Under the pieces are notes generated by a model that saw only the letters and a program-made list of their open reading frames with translations, made no database searches and was not told where the DNA came from. 64,000 bases of DNA from a virus. A program made the translations under genes and the position numbers. How positions within the stretch are numbered: position 1 is the first letter of the stretch; each line of letters begins with the position of its first letter. Shown here one piece after another: positions 39,216-48,405 of this stretch. The DNA lies in the IMG/VR virus record IMGVR_UViG_3300031957_002603, positions 1 to 64,000 of that record. One strand, written 5' to 3'.

Positions 39216-40567
39216 TGACTTCTGCTAAAGACTTGAAAGATGTTGATGTTGTATTTTTTAGCGCTTTTGATCACAATGAGGGCAAAGATTCGCACGGTTT
39301 ATTTCAAATGTTTAAATTTTTTAGAAACAAGTTGGAGATAAAATCAATCTTTTTAAACACAAATAATAGTAAGTTTACTAACAATATAGATGTTTTTAAC
39401 ATATCAAAATCAGGTGGTAATCTAAAACTATCCCACCAAATTAGCCCTTCCTTTATTGATGACAATAATGCTGGTACGTGGAGAAATTTTTTTAAAAATA
39501 ATATAGATTTATTTTACAAAATGGCTTCTGATAGTGTAATAAAAGAATTGCCAAAACACAAATTTTTAGTTATAACTGATGTAAACGACATTGATCTTAA
39601 TATTCTAGAAAAAGTTGCAAATCATTTTGAATCTAAAATACTTATTATTTCTGCTGTTAATAATACATGGACTGGTTTGTGCTCTTATCCAAAAGAATAT
39701 AATTGTGAACTTTACAAAAAAGAGGCCGGATGTGATTCTAGTTGTCCGATGTTGCCTGAAAATACCAGAATAGATAAAGATGCACCAAGTTTAAGGTTTA
39801 ATAAAATAAAACGCTTTGTTAAAAACAATATAAATTCTTTGTATCTCAATGTTGGGAATTCTTTTTCTCTTCTAGAATCCAACGAGAGTTATTTATTTAA
39901 AAACGTTAAAAAAATAATGATACCTTTAAAGAATCTCGAAACTGTTGAAGAGTTTGATTCTTTATGGGATATTAAGCAAAGTAATAGAGATTACGTTTGT
40001 AGAGTGTTGAATCATAATCCACAAAAAATTATTATGTGGTCTGCATATTATCTTAATATGAAACGAAAAGGGTTTAATTATTTATTAAAATCATTAGAAA
40101 TAATAAAAAAACAATATAATTTCGATTTAGGAAATATATGCTTAATTATCTGTGCCAAACACAATAATTATCAATTTAAGTCTGAACTTGATGCATTAGG
40201 AATTAAGCATCATTATACTGGCTTACTTGATGAGGAAGAATACAACAAGTTTTTATCATCAGCCGATCTATATTGCTCTACTACGATTAGTGACGCAGGT
40301 CCTCGAACTACTTATGAGAGTGCTGCCTTGGGAACACCAATAATATCATTTGATAATTGCAATGCATCTGACTTTGTAAGCGATATTAACGGTGCCCTAA
40401 TACCAACATATGATACTGCTATATTTGCAGAAAAATTGAATTTATTATTAACTCTAGACAATCTAGAACACAAAAATATGTGCCTCAAGATGCACGAAAC
40501 ATATAAAAGTATTATGGATTCTGATAAATTAGCAAAAAAATGGAATTTGTTTTTTAAAGGTTGTTAG
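39215..40567 (+). CDS. GT4-like glycosyltransferase (450 aa)
   Basis: GTG start. The N-terminal domain is divergent and contains four Cys in NTWTGLCSYPKEYNCELYKKE-like sequence (a possible structural metal site). The C-terminal part LYCSTTISDAGPRTTYESAALGTPIISF replaces the usual EGFG with DAGP but keeps the Glu before the SAALGTP helix, as in GT4. Base composition here is very AT-rich compared with the first cluster genes. Confidence 0.75.
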   Translation: MTSAKDLKDVDVVFFSAFDHNEGKDSHGLFQMFKFFRNKLEIKSIFLNTNNSKFTNNIDVFNISKSGGNLKLSHQISPSFIDDNNAGTWRNFFKNNIDLFYKMASDSVIKELPKHKFLVITDVNDIDLNILEKVANHFESKILIISAVNNTWTGLCSYPKEYNCELYKKEAGCDSSCPMLPENTRIDKDAPSLRFNKIKRFVKNNINSLYLNVGNSFSLLESNESYLFKNVKKIMIPLKNLETVEEFDSLWDIKQSNRDYVCRVLNHNPQKIIMWSAYYLNMKRKGFNYLLKSLEIIKKQYNFDLGNICLIICAKHNNYQFKSELDALGIKHHYTGLLDEEEYNKFLSSADLYCSTTISDAGPRTTYESAALGTPIISFDNCNASDFVSDINGALIPTYDTAIFAEKLNLLLTLDNLEHKNMCLKMHETYKSIMDSDKLAKKWNLFFKGC

Positions 40568-40572
40568 TTATA

Positions 40573-41316
40573 ATGAATTTTAATAAATTTTACAATGATG
40601 GATTTCAAATTATACCAAATGTTCTTCAATTGGACGAGTGCCATTTATTGAAAAAAAAGATACTTGAAATATATGAAAAACAAGTTAATTCTTTTGGCAT
40701 TGAAAATTTGACTTTAATTGGAGAAAACAACACAATAAGATCTCCTTTTTTATATGATTGGTGCTTTAAAGATATATTTTACAATAATTTTGTTATGAAT
40801 ATAGTTTCTTCTATATTGGGAAAACATGCCATTTTAAGTTTACAGAACGCAATTTATATTCCAAAAAATCAGGATCATCATCAATCTTTTTATCACCGTG
40901 ACATCATACATCAAGAATTTGTATCCTCAAGGCCTCTGGCAATCAATTTATATTATTGTTTAGACGACTACAATGAATTTAATGGCGGAACCAGTTTTAT
41001 TCTTGGAAGCCACAAAAAACAAAAATTAGATTTAACAGATCAACACATTGTGCCCAATGTAAAAGCAGGTTCACTTATTATTTTCGATTCTATGGTTTAT
41101 CATAAAGCAGGAATTAATACAACTGGTTTTTCTAGATGTGGTATCAATAATATGTACACTTTACCATTTATCAAACAGCAAATCAATTACCCTAACTATT
41201 TAAACAACAAGCCAAAAGATGCAAAACTGAGTAGACTTTTAGGGTTTGAAAGTAAAGAGTTTTTAAGTGTAGATGATTTTAGAAATTATCGTTTAAATAG
41301 GTTGTTAAATGAATAA
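40573..41316 (+). CDS. phytanoyl-CoA dioxygenase-like Fe(II)/2OG oxygenase
   Basis: ATG 40573 is used; a TTG 12 nt upstream is possible. A 247-aa PhyH-family protein with the iron ligands HRD (FYHRDIIH) and the distal His in VYHKAGINT, followed by an Arg (FSRCGINN) for 2-oxoglutarate. The start NFNKFYNDGFQIIPNVLQLDEC is typical. It could hydroxylate a lipid or sugar in the cluster; the substrate is unknown. Confidence 0.82.
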   Translation: MNFNKFYNDGFQIIPNVLQLDECHLLKKKILEIYEKQVNSFGIENLTLIGENNTIRSPFLYDWCFKDIFYNNFVMNIVSSILGKHAILSLQNAIYIPKNQDHHQSFYHRDIIHQEFVSSRPLAINLYYCLDDYNEFNGGTSFILGSHKKQKLDLTDQHIVPNVKAGSLIIFDSMVYHKAGINTTGFSRCGINNMYTLPFIKQQINYPNYLNNKPKDAKLSRLLGFESKEFLSVDDFRNYRLNRLLNE

Positions 41317-42004
41317 TAAAATAATAATTACTCAATCTAACTATGTCCCATGGAAAGGGTATTTCACCACCATGAAAAAGGCAACTCATATAATATTATA
41401 TGATAACGCTCAATATACTAGAAGAGATTGGAGAAACAGAAATAAAATTATTACTCAAAAGGGCCCAACATGGCTTACAATTCCTATTGATGTTAAGGGA
41501 AAGTTTGACCAAAAAGTCAATGAAGCAAAAGTAAAGAATAACCAATGGCCGATTGATCACTGGAATAAAATCAGAGAAAATTATAAAAAAGCGCCGTGCT
41601 TTAAACAATATTCAAAATATTTTGAGGACATTTATTTAAAACAACTTCCAAAATATGAGTACCTATCTGATATAAATCGTATTATGTTGAAAGAATGTAT
41701 TAATCTTTTAGATATAAAAATAGAAGTTCTAGATTCGCGTGACTTCGATATTCGTGGTGGTAAAACCGGTAAATTAATAAATATCTGTAAAGATTTAGAA
41801 GCAGATGAATATTTTACAGGCCCTGCCGCAAAAGGATATATGGAGGAAAGTTTATTTGATGAAAATAATATCAAATTAACTTATTATGATTTAGAAAATT
41901 TTCCCGAGTACAAGCAAATGTGGAAAGGCTTCAGTCATCACGTCAGTATTTTAGATATGTTTTTTAATCTAGGTGACGAAACAAATAAATATTTTAATTG
42001 GTGA
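41309..42004 (+). CDS. WbqC-family protein
   Basis: A 231-aa protein matching WbqC: ITQSNYVPWKGYFTTMKKA at the start, DNAQYTRRDWRNRNKI, TWLTIPI, then GGKTGKLINIC and a C-terminal HHVSILDMFFNLG. WbqC-like proteins occur in O-antigen and other surface-glycan clusters; the fold suggests a glycan-modifying enzyme, chemistry unproven. It overlaps the PhyH gene. Confidence 0.85.
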   Translation: MNNKIIITQSNYVPWKGYFTTMKKATHIILYDNAQYTRRDWRNRNKIITQKGPTWLTIPIDVKGKFDQKVNEAKVKNNQWPIDHWNKIRENYKKAPCFKQYSKYFEDIYLKQLPKYEYLSDINRIMLKECINLLDIKIEVLDSRDFDIRGGKTGKLINICKDLEADEYFTGPAAKGYMEESLFDENNIKLTYYDLENFPEYKQMWKGFSHHVSILDMFFNLGDETNKYFNW

Positions 42005-42007
42005 TTT

Positions 42008-42634
42008 GTGTCTAACAAATTTATAAATTTTATTAAAGAAAAGAATTTTGATGGAACAAAAGAACTTTATCATAAATATATATCAAACTATTATGCTGAT
42101 GAGTTTTGTGATAAAAGAGAAGAAGAATTAAATTTTGTCGAAATAGGTGTAAGAGATGGGTGTGATTTAGCCATGTTCGCAGATTGGTTTTATAAATCTG
42201 AAGTTTTTGGAATTGATATAGCAGATATTCTAATAAACGGCAGAAATCATGGCCCAGAACTTGGTTGGGGCAGATATGATTTATCGATTGGAGAACTGGA
42301 TAATTGTCACTTTATAAAAGGAAATGGATACGATGATAACATTATAGACTTTTTTAAGGATGAATCAATTGATTACTTGATTGATGATGCATCTCATATT
42401 TTAGAAGATCAGTTAATGTGCATTGAAAAATATTTGTCTAAAATTAAAAAAGGTGGAAAGATTATAATTGAAGATGTTGGTTGCTATGAACAAACAAACA
42501 ATCCTCCTCCCAATAAGTGTATTAAATCAATCGTTAATAAAGCAGAACAATTAGGTTGTGTGGCCAGAGTTTTTAATTTTTCAGAAATAACAAAAATAAA
42601 ATATTCTATAATAATTGAAATAACAAAGAGGTAA
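42008..42634 (+). CDS. class I SAM-dependent methyltransferase (208 aa)
   Basis: GTG start at 42008, 4 nt after the previous stop. A Rossmann methyltransferase: VEIGVRDGCDL (motif I), EVFGIDIADI, YLIDDASHI and IIIEDVGCYE. It resembles the cephalosporin-hydroxylase/CmcI-like group of sugar O-methyltransferases. It probably methylates a sugar in the same glycan. Confidence 0.75.
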   Translation: MSNKFINFIKEKNFDGTKELYHKYISNYYADEFCDKREEELNFVEIGVRDGCDLAMFADWFYKSEVFGIDIADILINGRNHGPELGWGRYDLSIGELDNCHFIKGNGYDDNIIDFFKDESIDYLIDDASHILEDQLMCIEKYLSKIKKGGKIIIEDVGCYEQTNNPPPNKCIKSIVNKAEQLGCVARVFNFSEITKIKYSIIIEITKR

Positions 42635-42638
42635 ATAT

Positions 42639-43304
42639 ATGAAAAATAAAAAATTAATTATTTTTGGCGAAGGTCTTTACACTGAAATAGCATATCAATA
42701 TTTTTCTGACGACTCCGAATACGACGTTGTTTGTTTTACAAAAGATGATAATTATATTAATTCAGACACTTATCTTGGTTTACCAATGGTTCCTTTTTCG
42801 AAAATAGAGGAATTATATAGTCCACATGAATATGACATGCATATTGCAGTTAGTTATACTGATTTAAATCATTTAAGAGAAAGGATTTTTCATGAAGCAA
42901 AAGGCAAAGGATATAAACTTCCGTCATATATTAGTTCCCATTGCAATATTTTGACAAAATACCCTATTGGTGAAAATTGCTTCATTTTTGAAGATAATAC
43001 AATTCAGCCTTTTGTAACCATAGAAGATAATGTTATTTTATGGAGTGGTAATCATATTGGGCATCATAGCACAATAAAATCTCATAACTTCATTAGTTCA
43101 CATGTAGTTGTATCAGGCCAATGCACCATTGAATCCAATTGTTTTATTGGTGTCAATAGTACAATAGGGCACATGGTCAACGTTGGGAAGGAAACATTGA
43201 TAGGCGCTGGTGCTGTAATAACCAAAAATACGGATCCCGGTTCTGTGTATGTTCCTGCAAAAAGTAGAAAACTAGATAGATTAAGCAATACATTTAAATT
43301 GTAA
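42639..43304 (+). CDS. PglD/NeuD-like sugar O- or N-acyltransferase
   Basis: A 221-aa protein. The N-terminal part (KLIIFGEGLYTEIAYQYF) is the PglD-type Rossmann-like domain. The C-terminal half is a left-handed beta-helix with hexapeptide repeats (IGENCFI, IEDNVIL, IGHHSTI, IESNCFIGVNSTIGHMVNVG, LIGAGAVIT) including the acetyl-CoA-binding His. It acetylates an amino sugar such as in bacillosamine or sialic-acid-like synthesis. Confidence 0.85.
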   Translation: MKNKKLIIFGEGLYTEIAYQYFSDDSEYDVVCFTKDDNYINSDTYLGLPMVPFSKIEELYSPHEYDMHIAVSYTDLNHLRERIFHEAKGKGYKLPSYISSHCNILTKYPIGENCFIFEDNTIQPFVTIEDNVILWSGNHIGHHSTIKSHNFISSHVVVSGQCTIESNCFIGVNSTIGHMVNVGKETLIGAGAVITKNTDPGSVYVPAKSRKLDRLSNTFKL

Positions 43305-43305
43305 T

Positions 43306-44193
43306 ATGAAAGAACAAAAATGGCAAAAATTGGGCCTCATTTATTCTGTAAATAATGATAATCAAAATCTTCTTTCGCACGCATCAAACCCTTTGGCAAT
43401 GCATTTAAAAGAAGACATATACAGAATATTCTACTCCGGTCGAGACATAAAAAATAGATCTTCTATTTCTTATGTTGATTATGATATTGTAAGACAAACT
43501 ATTATTAATGATCACAAAAAGCCTATTTTGACTCCAAAAGAAAACACATTCTATTCGCATGGAATAACAATTGGAAACTTTTGGCTTGAAGGAAATCAAA
43601 CATACATTGGCTTTATGGGATGGCAACAGGAAAAAGATAAACACTGGAGAGGAGATATAGGAAAGGTTAATATAGATACAAAAGACGTAACTTTACTACT
43701 TGGAGTAAACGAAGAAGATAAAATAAGTTTGTCATATCCTCATGTAATTTATAAGAACGAAAAGTATCATATGTGGTATGGTTCTACTATTGATTGGTCT
43801 TCTTCTAATGGTGAGATGATACATGTAATCAAAAAAGCAACCTCAAGTGATATGAAAAATTGGACTTTTCATGGGATTGATATTCCTTATGAAATTGGTA
43901 AGGCCCAAGCGTTTTCAAAACCATCTGTTTGTTGTGATGAATCTGGCTACAGAATGTGGTATTCTTATAGAAGCGGTGATGGAACACCATATAGAATCGG
44001 TTATGCTCACAGTGAAGATGGATCAAAATGGAATTGTAAACAAAGTAATTTAACAGTCTCTGATAGTGGTTGGGATTCTGAAATGGTTTGTTATCCATAT
44101 ATTTTTAAGCACAAAGATACCCTATACATGCTCTATAATGGAAACAGATACGGTATTGCTGGTTTTGGTCTCGCAAAAATAAATTTAAAATAA
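43306..44193 (+). CDS. beta-propeller glycosidase-like protein (295 aa)
   Basis: A five-blade propeller pattern: repeated YRIFYSGRD, YIGFMGWQ, YHMWYGS, YRMWYSYR, LYMLYNGNR. It resembles GH43/GH32-like proteins found in O-antigen clusters, which often lack catalysis. Acidic residues in the blades (for example RDIK, DSE) are present but catalytic roles are not clear. It could bind or trim the glycan. Confidence 0.7.
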   Translation: MKEQKWQKLGLIYSVNNDNQNLLSHASNPLAMHLKEDIYRIFYSGRDIKNRSSISYVDYDIVRQTIINDHKKPILTPKENTFYSHGITIGNFWLEGNQTYIGFMGWQQEKDKHWRGDIGKVNIDTKDVTLLLGVNEEDKISLSYPHVIYKNEKYHMWYGSTIDWSSSNGEMIHVIKKATSSDMKNWTFHGIDIPYEIGKAQAFSKPSVCCDESGYRMWYSYRSGDGTPYRIGYAHSEDGSKWNCKQSNLTVSDSGWDSEMVCYPYIFKHKDTLYMLYNGNRYGIAGFGLAKINLK

Positions 44194-44196
44194 AAC

Positions 44197-44225
44197 TTGA
44201 CAAACATATAAAAATGTGTTATATT
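44197..44225 (+). promoter_or_regulatory. sigma70 promoter inside the glycan cluster
   Basis: TTGACA 44197-44202 and TATATT 44220-44225, spacer 17, extended -10 TG. It is the only strong internal promoter of the 20-kb cluster and precedes the second half, which holds the sugar-nucleotide genes. Confidence 0.88.
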
Positions 44226-44242
44226 ATAAAGAAAAGGTAAAT

Positions 44243-45052
44243 ATGAATTATAATCTTATACATGCTAGGTTTCTTATGCCCAATGTTACTGAAGAAGAAC
44301 AAGGGTTTCATTTTAGTAAAACCTATAGTCTTGAAAAGCCTTATGAATACGATCCTAAACATGTTATTAATGAAATCACTAAAATTAAAGAATGTGATTA
44401 TCTTGAATTAGGCGTAGATCAGGGCCACACATTTGATCATATTAAAAATGTAAAATTAAAACATGGAATTGATCCATTCGGTGCATCAGAAAACATAACT
44501 CACAGAATGACATCACAAATGTTTTTTTCAATGAATGAGTATTTTTTTAATAATACATACGATTTAATATTCATTGATGCAATACATCTTTTTCCTGTTG
44601 TGCAGCAAGAAATACATGATAGTTTAAAAATCTTAAATGATAATGGGTTATTGGTGTTACACGATACTTGCCCCAATAAAGAAAGTTCGCAAAAAATATT
44701 ATATAGCGATTTTGAAAAAATTTTAAATGATGTTATTTGTTCTGAAGAAAAAGAACGTTTAAAATGGCATGAGAATACTAAGAAAAATCAACCGGTTGGC
44801 TATAACGGAGATGTATGGAAGAATGTAGCATGGTACAGAAGCAACACAGATTACACAGTTTTCTCTATACCAGATGCATGTATAAGCATTATCTCAAAGA
44901 AAAAAATGAAAAGTTTTGAACATAAATCAAAAATTAAAGATTTAACATTTGAAAAAATGACATGGGGCTTATATTATAATTGTTTTCATCAAATAATGAA
45001 TCCATTTACTTTTGATTATTTTGTAGAAAATATCAGCAAGGAGTTATTATGA
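44243..45052 (+). CDS. class I methyltransferase (269 aa)
   Basis: ATG 44243 is preferred because AAGG lies 6 nt upstream; a longer start is inside the promoter. The fold is shown by LELGVDQGHTFDHI (motif I), GIDPFG, DLIFIDAIHLF and LLVLHDTCP. It resembles Methyltransf_24-type enzymes. It overlaps the next gene by 4 nt and probably acts on the sugar or glycan. Confidence 0.75.
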   Translation: MNYNLIHARFLMPNVTEEEQGFHFSKTYSLEKPYEYDPKHVINEITKIKECDYLELGVDQGHTFDHIKNVKLKHGIDPFGASENITHRMTSQMFFSMNEYFFNNTYDLIFIDAIHLFPVVQQEIHDSLKILNDNGLLVLHDTCPNKESSQKILYSDFEKILNDVICSEEKERLKWHENTKKNQPVGYNGDVWKNVAWYRSNTDYTVFSIPDACISIISKKKMKSFEHKSKIKDLTFEKMTWGLYYNCFHQIMNPFTFDYFVENISKELL

Positions 45053-45663
45053 GGCACAATCCATATAAAATTGTTAAAATGTTTGAAGAGACAGTCGCTG
45101 ATTATTGTGGCGCACCTTATGCTGTATCTGTGGACAATTGCACTGACGCGCTTTTATTGTGCTGTCAATACCACAATGTTGCCGATGTTACTATCCCAGC
45201 GAGGACTTACCTATCTGTACCTCAATCAATTATGCATGCCGGCGGCACTGTTAAGTTTCGAGATTACAGATGGCAGGGAGTTTATCAACTTGAACCATAC
45301 CCAATCTGGGACGCAGCCAAGCGCTTGACTTCAAATATGTACATTCCCGGCTCAATGATGTGTCTTTCATTTCATATTAAAAAGCATCTCAAGATTGGTA
45401 AAGGCGGTATGATTCTGACTGATAACTTAGAAGCAGTAAAGTGGTTTCGCAAGATGCGATACGAAGGCCGTGGTGAAGTAATGTACCATGAAGACAGTAT
45501 TGAACTTAATGGATGGAATGCTTATATGTCGCCAGAACAAGCAGCAAGAGGCTTGATGTTAATGCAGAATTATCCTGATGACATGCCCGATCTACCAGAA
45601 CAACCGTTTTATCGAGACCTTAGAGAATTTCCTTTGTTTAAAGATATTGAGGTAGTAGATTGA
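45049..45663 (+). CDS. short DegT/DnrJ/EryC1-like aminotransferase (204 aa)
   Basis: Only half the usual family length (about 370-400). The first 140 residues match DegT enzymes: CGAPYAVSVDNCTDAL, VTIPARTYLSVPQ, WDAAKRL, and CLSFHIKKHLKIGKGGMI, where a Lys is present at the PLP position. The C-terminal small domain is missing, and the end shows QPFYRDLREFPLF. It is in frame and intact, so it may be a trimmed active enzyme or a partner subunit. Confidence 0.72.
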   Translation: MRHNPYKIVKMFEETVADYCGAPYAVSVDNCTDALLLCCQYHNVADVTIPARTYLSVPQSIMHAGGTVKFRDYRWQGVYQLEPYPIWDAAKRLTSNMYIPGSMMCLSFHIKKHLKIGKGGMILTDNLEAVKWFRKMRYEGRGEVMYHEDSIELNGWNAYMSPEQAARGLMLMQNYPDDMPDLPEQPFYRDLREFPLFKDIEVVD

Positions 45664-46532
45664 TTACATTTAGTCAACTTGGTAAATACGGTAGACTTGG
45701 CAATCAACTTTTTCAATACGCTATGATCAAGTCTGTTGCTATTGAAACAGGGTATGAATTAAAAATACCAAACCCTGAGCAGATTACATTTCAGAACCAA
45801 AAGTGTTATTTAAATAAATTCAATTTAAGTTGCGATTATTTGACCGAAGAAGACATTAAGAATATACGATATAAGTTCGTAGAACCAAATCACACATCAT
45901 TTTGGCCTGAAGTATTTAGCGCAAAAGATAATACAGATTTTCATGGATTTTTTCAAAATTATAATTATTTTGCAAAACATGTTGATGCAATAAGGAACGA
46001 GTTTAAATTAAAAGAATCTATCGTTGAAGAAGCAAAGAATTATATTGAAAGCATCAAAGATGATTCTGAAATAGTTTCTATTCATGTACGTAGAGGAGAT
46101 AACTCAGATGGAACAAATCCTGAGTATGTTAATTTTTACGGACAAGGTGATGTTTTGACCGAAGATAGTGATTATGGTAAATACCTTTATCCTGCATTGG
46201 AACTATTTTCAAATAAAAATGTGAAGTTTTTAGTCTTTTCTGGAGGTAGTCGCAAAGGTGATGCACACAATCAGTCTGATATCGAGTGGTGCAAATCAAA
46301 TTTCAAACAAGATAATATCATTTTTTGTGAAGGAAATACCGATATTGTTGATTTTGAAATCATGAGACAATGTGATCATAACATTACCTGCCACATGACT
46401 TCTTTTGGTTGGTGGGCTGCTCTTTTGAACGATAATCCGGATAAGATTGTTGTAGCCCCAAAGAGTTATACTGTACCACCCGATGGTAGAGAAAGATGGG
46501 GATTCTATCCCAAAACTTGGAGACTTATATGA
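45660..46532 (+). CDS. GT11-type glycosyltransferase (fucosyl/colitosyl)
   Basis: TTG start overlapping the previous stop. A 290-aa GT11 enzyme: GRLGNQLFQYAMIKSVA at the N-terminus, VSIHVRRGDNS (GDP-sugar binding motif), and CHMTSFGWWAALLN near the end. GT11 enzymes transfer fucose in alpha-1,2 linkage; some O-antigen relatives transfer colitose. The neighbouring GDP-fucose/colitose genes fit this donor. Confidence 0.88.
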   Translation: MITFSQLGKYGRLGNQLFQYAMIKSVAIETGYELKIPNPEQITFQNQKCYLNKFNLSCDYLTEEDIKNIRYKFVEPNHTSFWPEVFSAKDNTDFHGFFQNYNYFAKHVDAIRNEFKLKESIVEEAKNYIESIKDDSEIVSIHVRRGDNSDGTNPEYVNFYGQGDVLTEDSDYGKYLYPALELFSNKNVKFLVFSGGSRKGDAHNQSDIEWCKSNFKQDNIIFCEGNTDIVDFEIMRQCDHNITCHMTSFGWWAALLNDNPDKIVVAPKSYTVPPDGRERWGFYPKTWRLI

Positions 46533-47308
46533 ATTTAATAAAAGATGAGATTGTCTCTTGGATCAAGAATTATGCAGACAACAGTGGTCTTAATTGTTTG
46601 GTTGTGGGTGTATCAGGAGGAATTGATTCAGCAGTTGTATCAACTTTGTGCTCTTTGACAGGCCTTAAAACTGTAGTGATAAATATGCCAATCAATTCAA
46701 AAGACGAAAATACTAATTTGTCGAATTTGCAATGTAATTGGCTGACAAATAATTTTTCTAATGTAGAAAAGAGATACATTGAACTTAGTGATGTATACAA
46801 TTTGTTCAAGAACCAGATGACTGATCAGCAATTTGATAGCAAACTTGCTGATGCTAATTGTAAATCTAGGTTGCGAATGGTCACTTTGTACTACATAGCA
46901 GGGTCTAATAATGCTTTGGTAGTTGGGACTGGAAATAAAGTAGAGGATTTTGGTGTCGGGTTTTATACTAAATACGGCGACGGTGGTGTGGACATAAGCC
47001 CTATTGCTGATCTTACAAAAACCCAAGTTCGTAATTTGGCGGTTCATCTGGGAATCCCGAATGAGATTATTGAGGCTCCACCAACTGATGGTTTGTGGGA
47101 AGATTCTAGAACTGATGAAGAACAGATTGGCGCTTCGTATGAAGAATTAGAATGGGCCATGGAGTATTTAGCATCTGAAAAAGATGTCGATCTTTCAGCA
47201 CGAGAACAAGAAGTATTAGATATATATAATAAATTTCACAATAGTAATAAGCACAAAATGGAACCAATACCAGTTTTTAAATTATCTAGCATTGGAGAAC
47301 AGCAATGA
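46529..47308 (+). CDS. nadE: NAD+ synthetase, ammonia-type
   Basis: ATG 46529 is chosen. The 259-aa product has the ATP-PPi loop SGGIDSAV, GTGNKVEDFGVGFYTKYGDGGVDISPIADLTKTQVR, and the NadE signature PPTDGLWEDSRTDEEQIGASYEELE. It lacks the glutaminase domain, so it uses ammonia. NadE makes NAD+ from nicotinate adenine dinucleotide. NAD is used by the sugar dehydrogenases next to it. Confidence 0.9.
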   Translation: MNLIKDEIVSWIKNYADNSGLNCLVVGVSGGIDSAVVSTLCSLTGLKTVVINMPINSKDENTNLSNLQCNWLTNNFSNVEKRYIELSDVYNLFKNQMTDQQFDSKLADANCKSRLRMVTLYYIAGSNNALVVGTGNKVEDFGVGFYTKYGDGGVDISPIADLTKTQVRNLAVHLGIPNEIIEAPPTDGLWEDSRTDEEQIGASYEELEWAMEYLASEKDVDLSAREQEVLDIYNKFHNSNKHKMEPIPVFKLSSIGEQQ

Positions 47309-48405
47309 ATAATATTTCTGTAATTGGAATTGGCAAACTTGGTCTGTGTTTTGCGTTAACACTTGAGCGCGCCGGTTATAATGTCGTAGGACTTGATATT
47401 AATCAAAATTATGTTGATTCAATAAATAATAAGACACTTAAAAGTCCAGAGCAAAATGTAGAAAATTACTTAGCCAAATCTGTCAATTTTAAGGCAACTA
47501 CTGACTTAAAAGAAACTGTTGATCATTCTGATCTTATTTTTGTCGTTGTTGCGACCCCATCATTACAAAATGGAAGATATGATCATACACAAGTTGAGTC
47601 TGTAATAGAAAACATTAAGAAACTTGGTGTACAAAACAACAAGCATTTTGTTGTTTGCTGTACTACTATGCCAACGTATTGTGATACTGTACAGGAAGCG
47701 CTTAAAGATTACGGTTACATTGTAACATACAATCCTGAGTTTATCGCACAGGGAACAATTTTAAGAGACCAGTTAAGCCCAGATATGGTTCTAATTGGCG
47801 AAGGCAATAAAGAAGCAGGAGATCTGCTAGAAGAGGCGTATATTAGAATGACTAATAGTAATCCTAGGATTTGCAGAATGTCTCGGACAGAAGCGGAAAT
47901 ATGTAAAATTTCTTTGAATTGTTTTCTAACTACAAAGATTTCTTTTGCTAATATGATTGGCGATATTGCTGCTGCTAATGATTTGCCTGCACACAATATA
48001 CTTCATGCCATTGGATCTGATTCGCGGGTAGGGCTAAAATATATTAATTATGGTTTTGGATATGGTGGCCCATGCTTTCCAAGAGATAATAGGGCCCTTG
48101 CAATTTTTGCAAATGATGTTGGTAGACCTGCACCTATTAGTGTTGCAACTGACAATATGAATAAAATACATTTGGATTTTCAAGTAGAACAATTTGTTAA
48201 AAATAATTCTATTGATGAAGATGTCATAATTGAAACTGTTACTTATAAGCCCGGCACTGTAATACTTGAAGAATCACAACAATTAGCCTTCGCTGTTGCC
48301 ATAGCAAAAAAAGGCTTCAATGTTGTAATTCGTGAGACAAAACCAGTAATAGATCAATTGCGCTTTGATTATGATGATCTCTTTATGTATGAGGTTAGAG
48401 ACTAA
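47305..48405 (+). CDS. UDP-glucose/GDP-mannose dehydrogenase family
   Basis: A 366-aa protein: VIGIGKLGLCFALTLERAGYNVVGLDIN (NAD site), VVVATPS, YNPEFIAQGTILRD, SLNCFLTTKISFANMIGDI and GFGYGGPCFPRDNRAL with the catalytic Cys. These enzymes oxidise a nucleotide sugar to the uronic acid. It is slightly short at the C-terminus (family about 390-440). It uses NAD+, linking it to the adjacent NadE gene. Confidence 0.88.
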   Translation: MNNISVIGIGKLGLCFALTLERAGYNVVGLDINQNYVDSINNKTLKSPEQNVENYLAKSVNFKATTDLKETVDHSDLIFVVVATPSLQNGRYDHTQVESVIENIKKLGVQNNKHFVVCCTTMPTYCDTVQEALKDYGYIVTYNPEFIAQGTILRDQLSPDMVLIGEGNKEAGDLLEEAYIRMTNSNPRICRMSRTEAEICKISLNCFLTTKISFANMIGDIAAANDLPAHNILHAIGSDSRVGLKYINYGFGYGGPCFPRDNRALAIFANDVGRPAPISVATDNMNKIHLDFQVEQFVKNNSIDEDVIIETVTYKPGTVILEESQQLAFAVAIAKKGFNVVIRETKPVIDQLRFDYDDLFMYEVRD

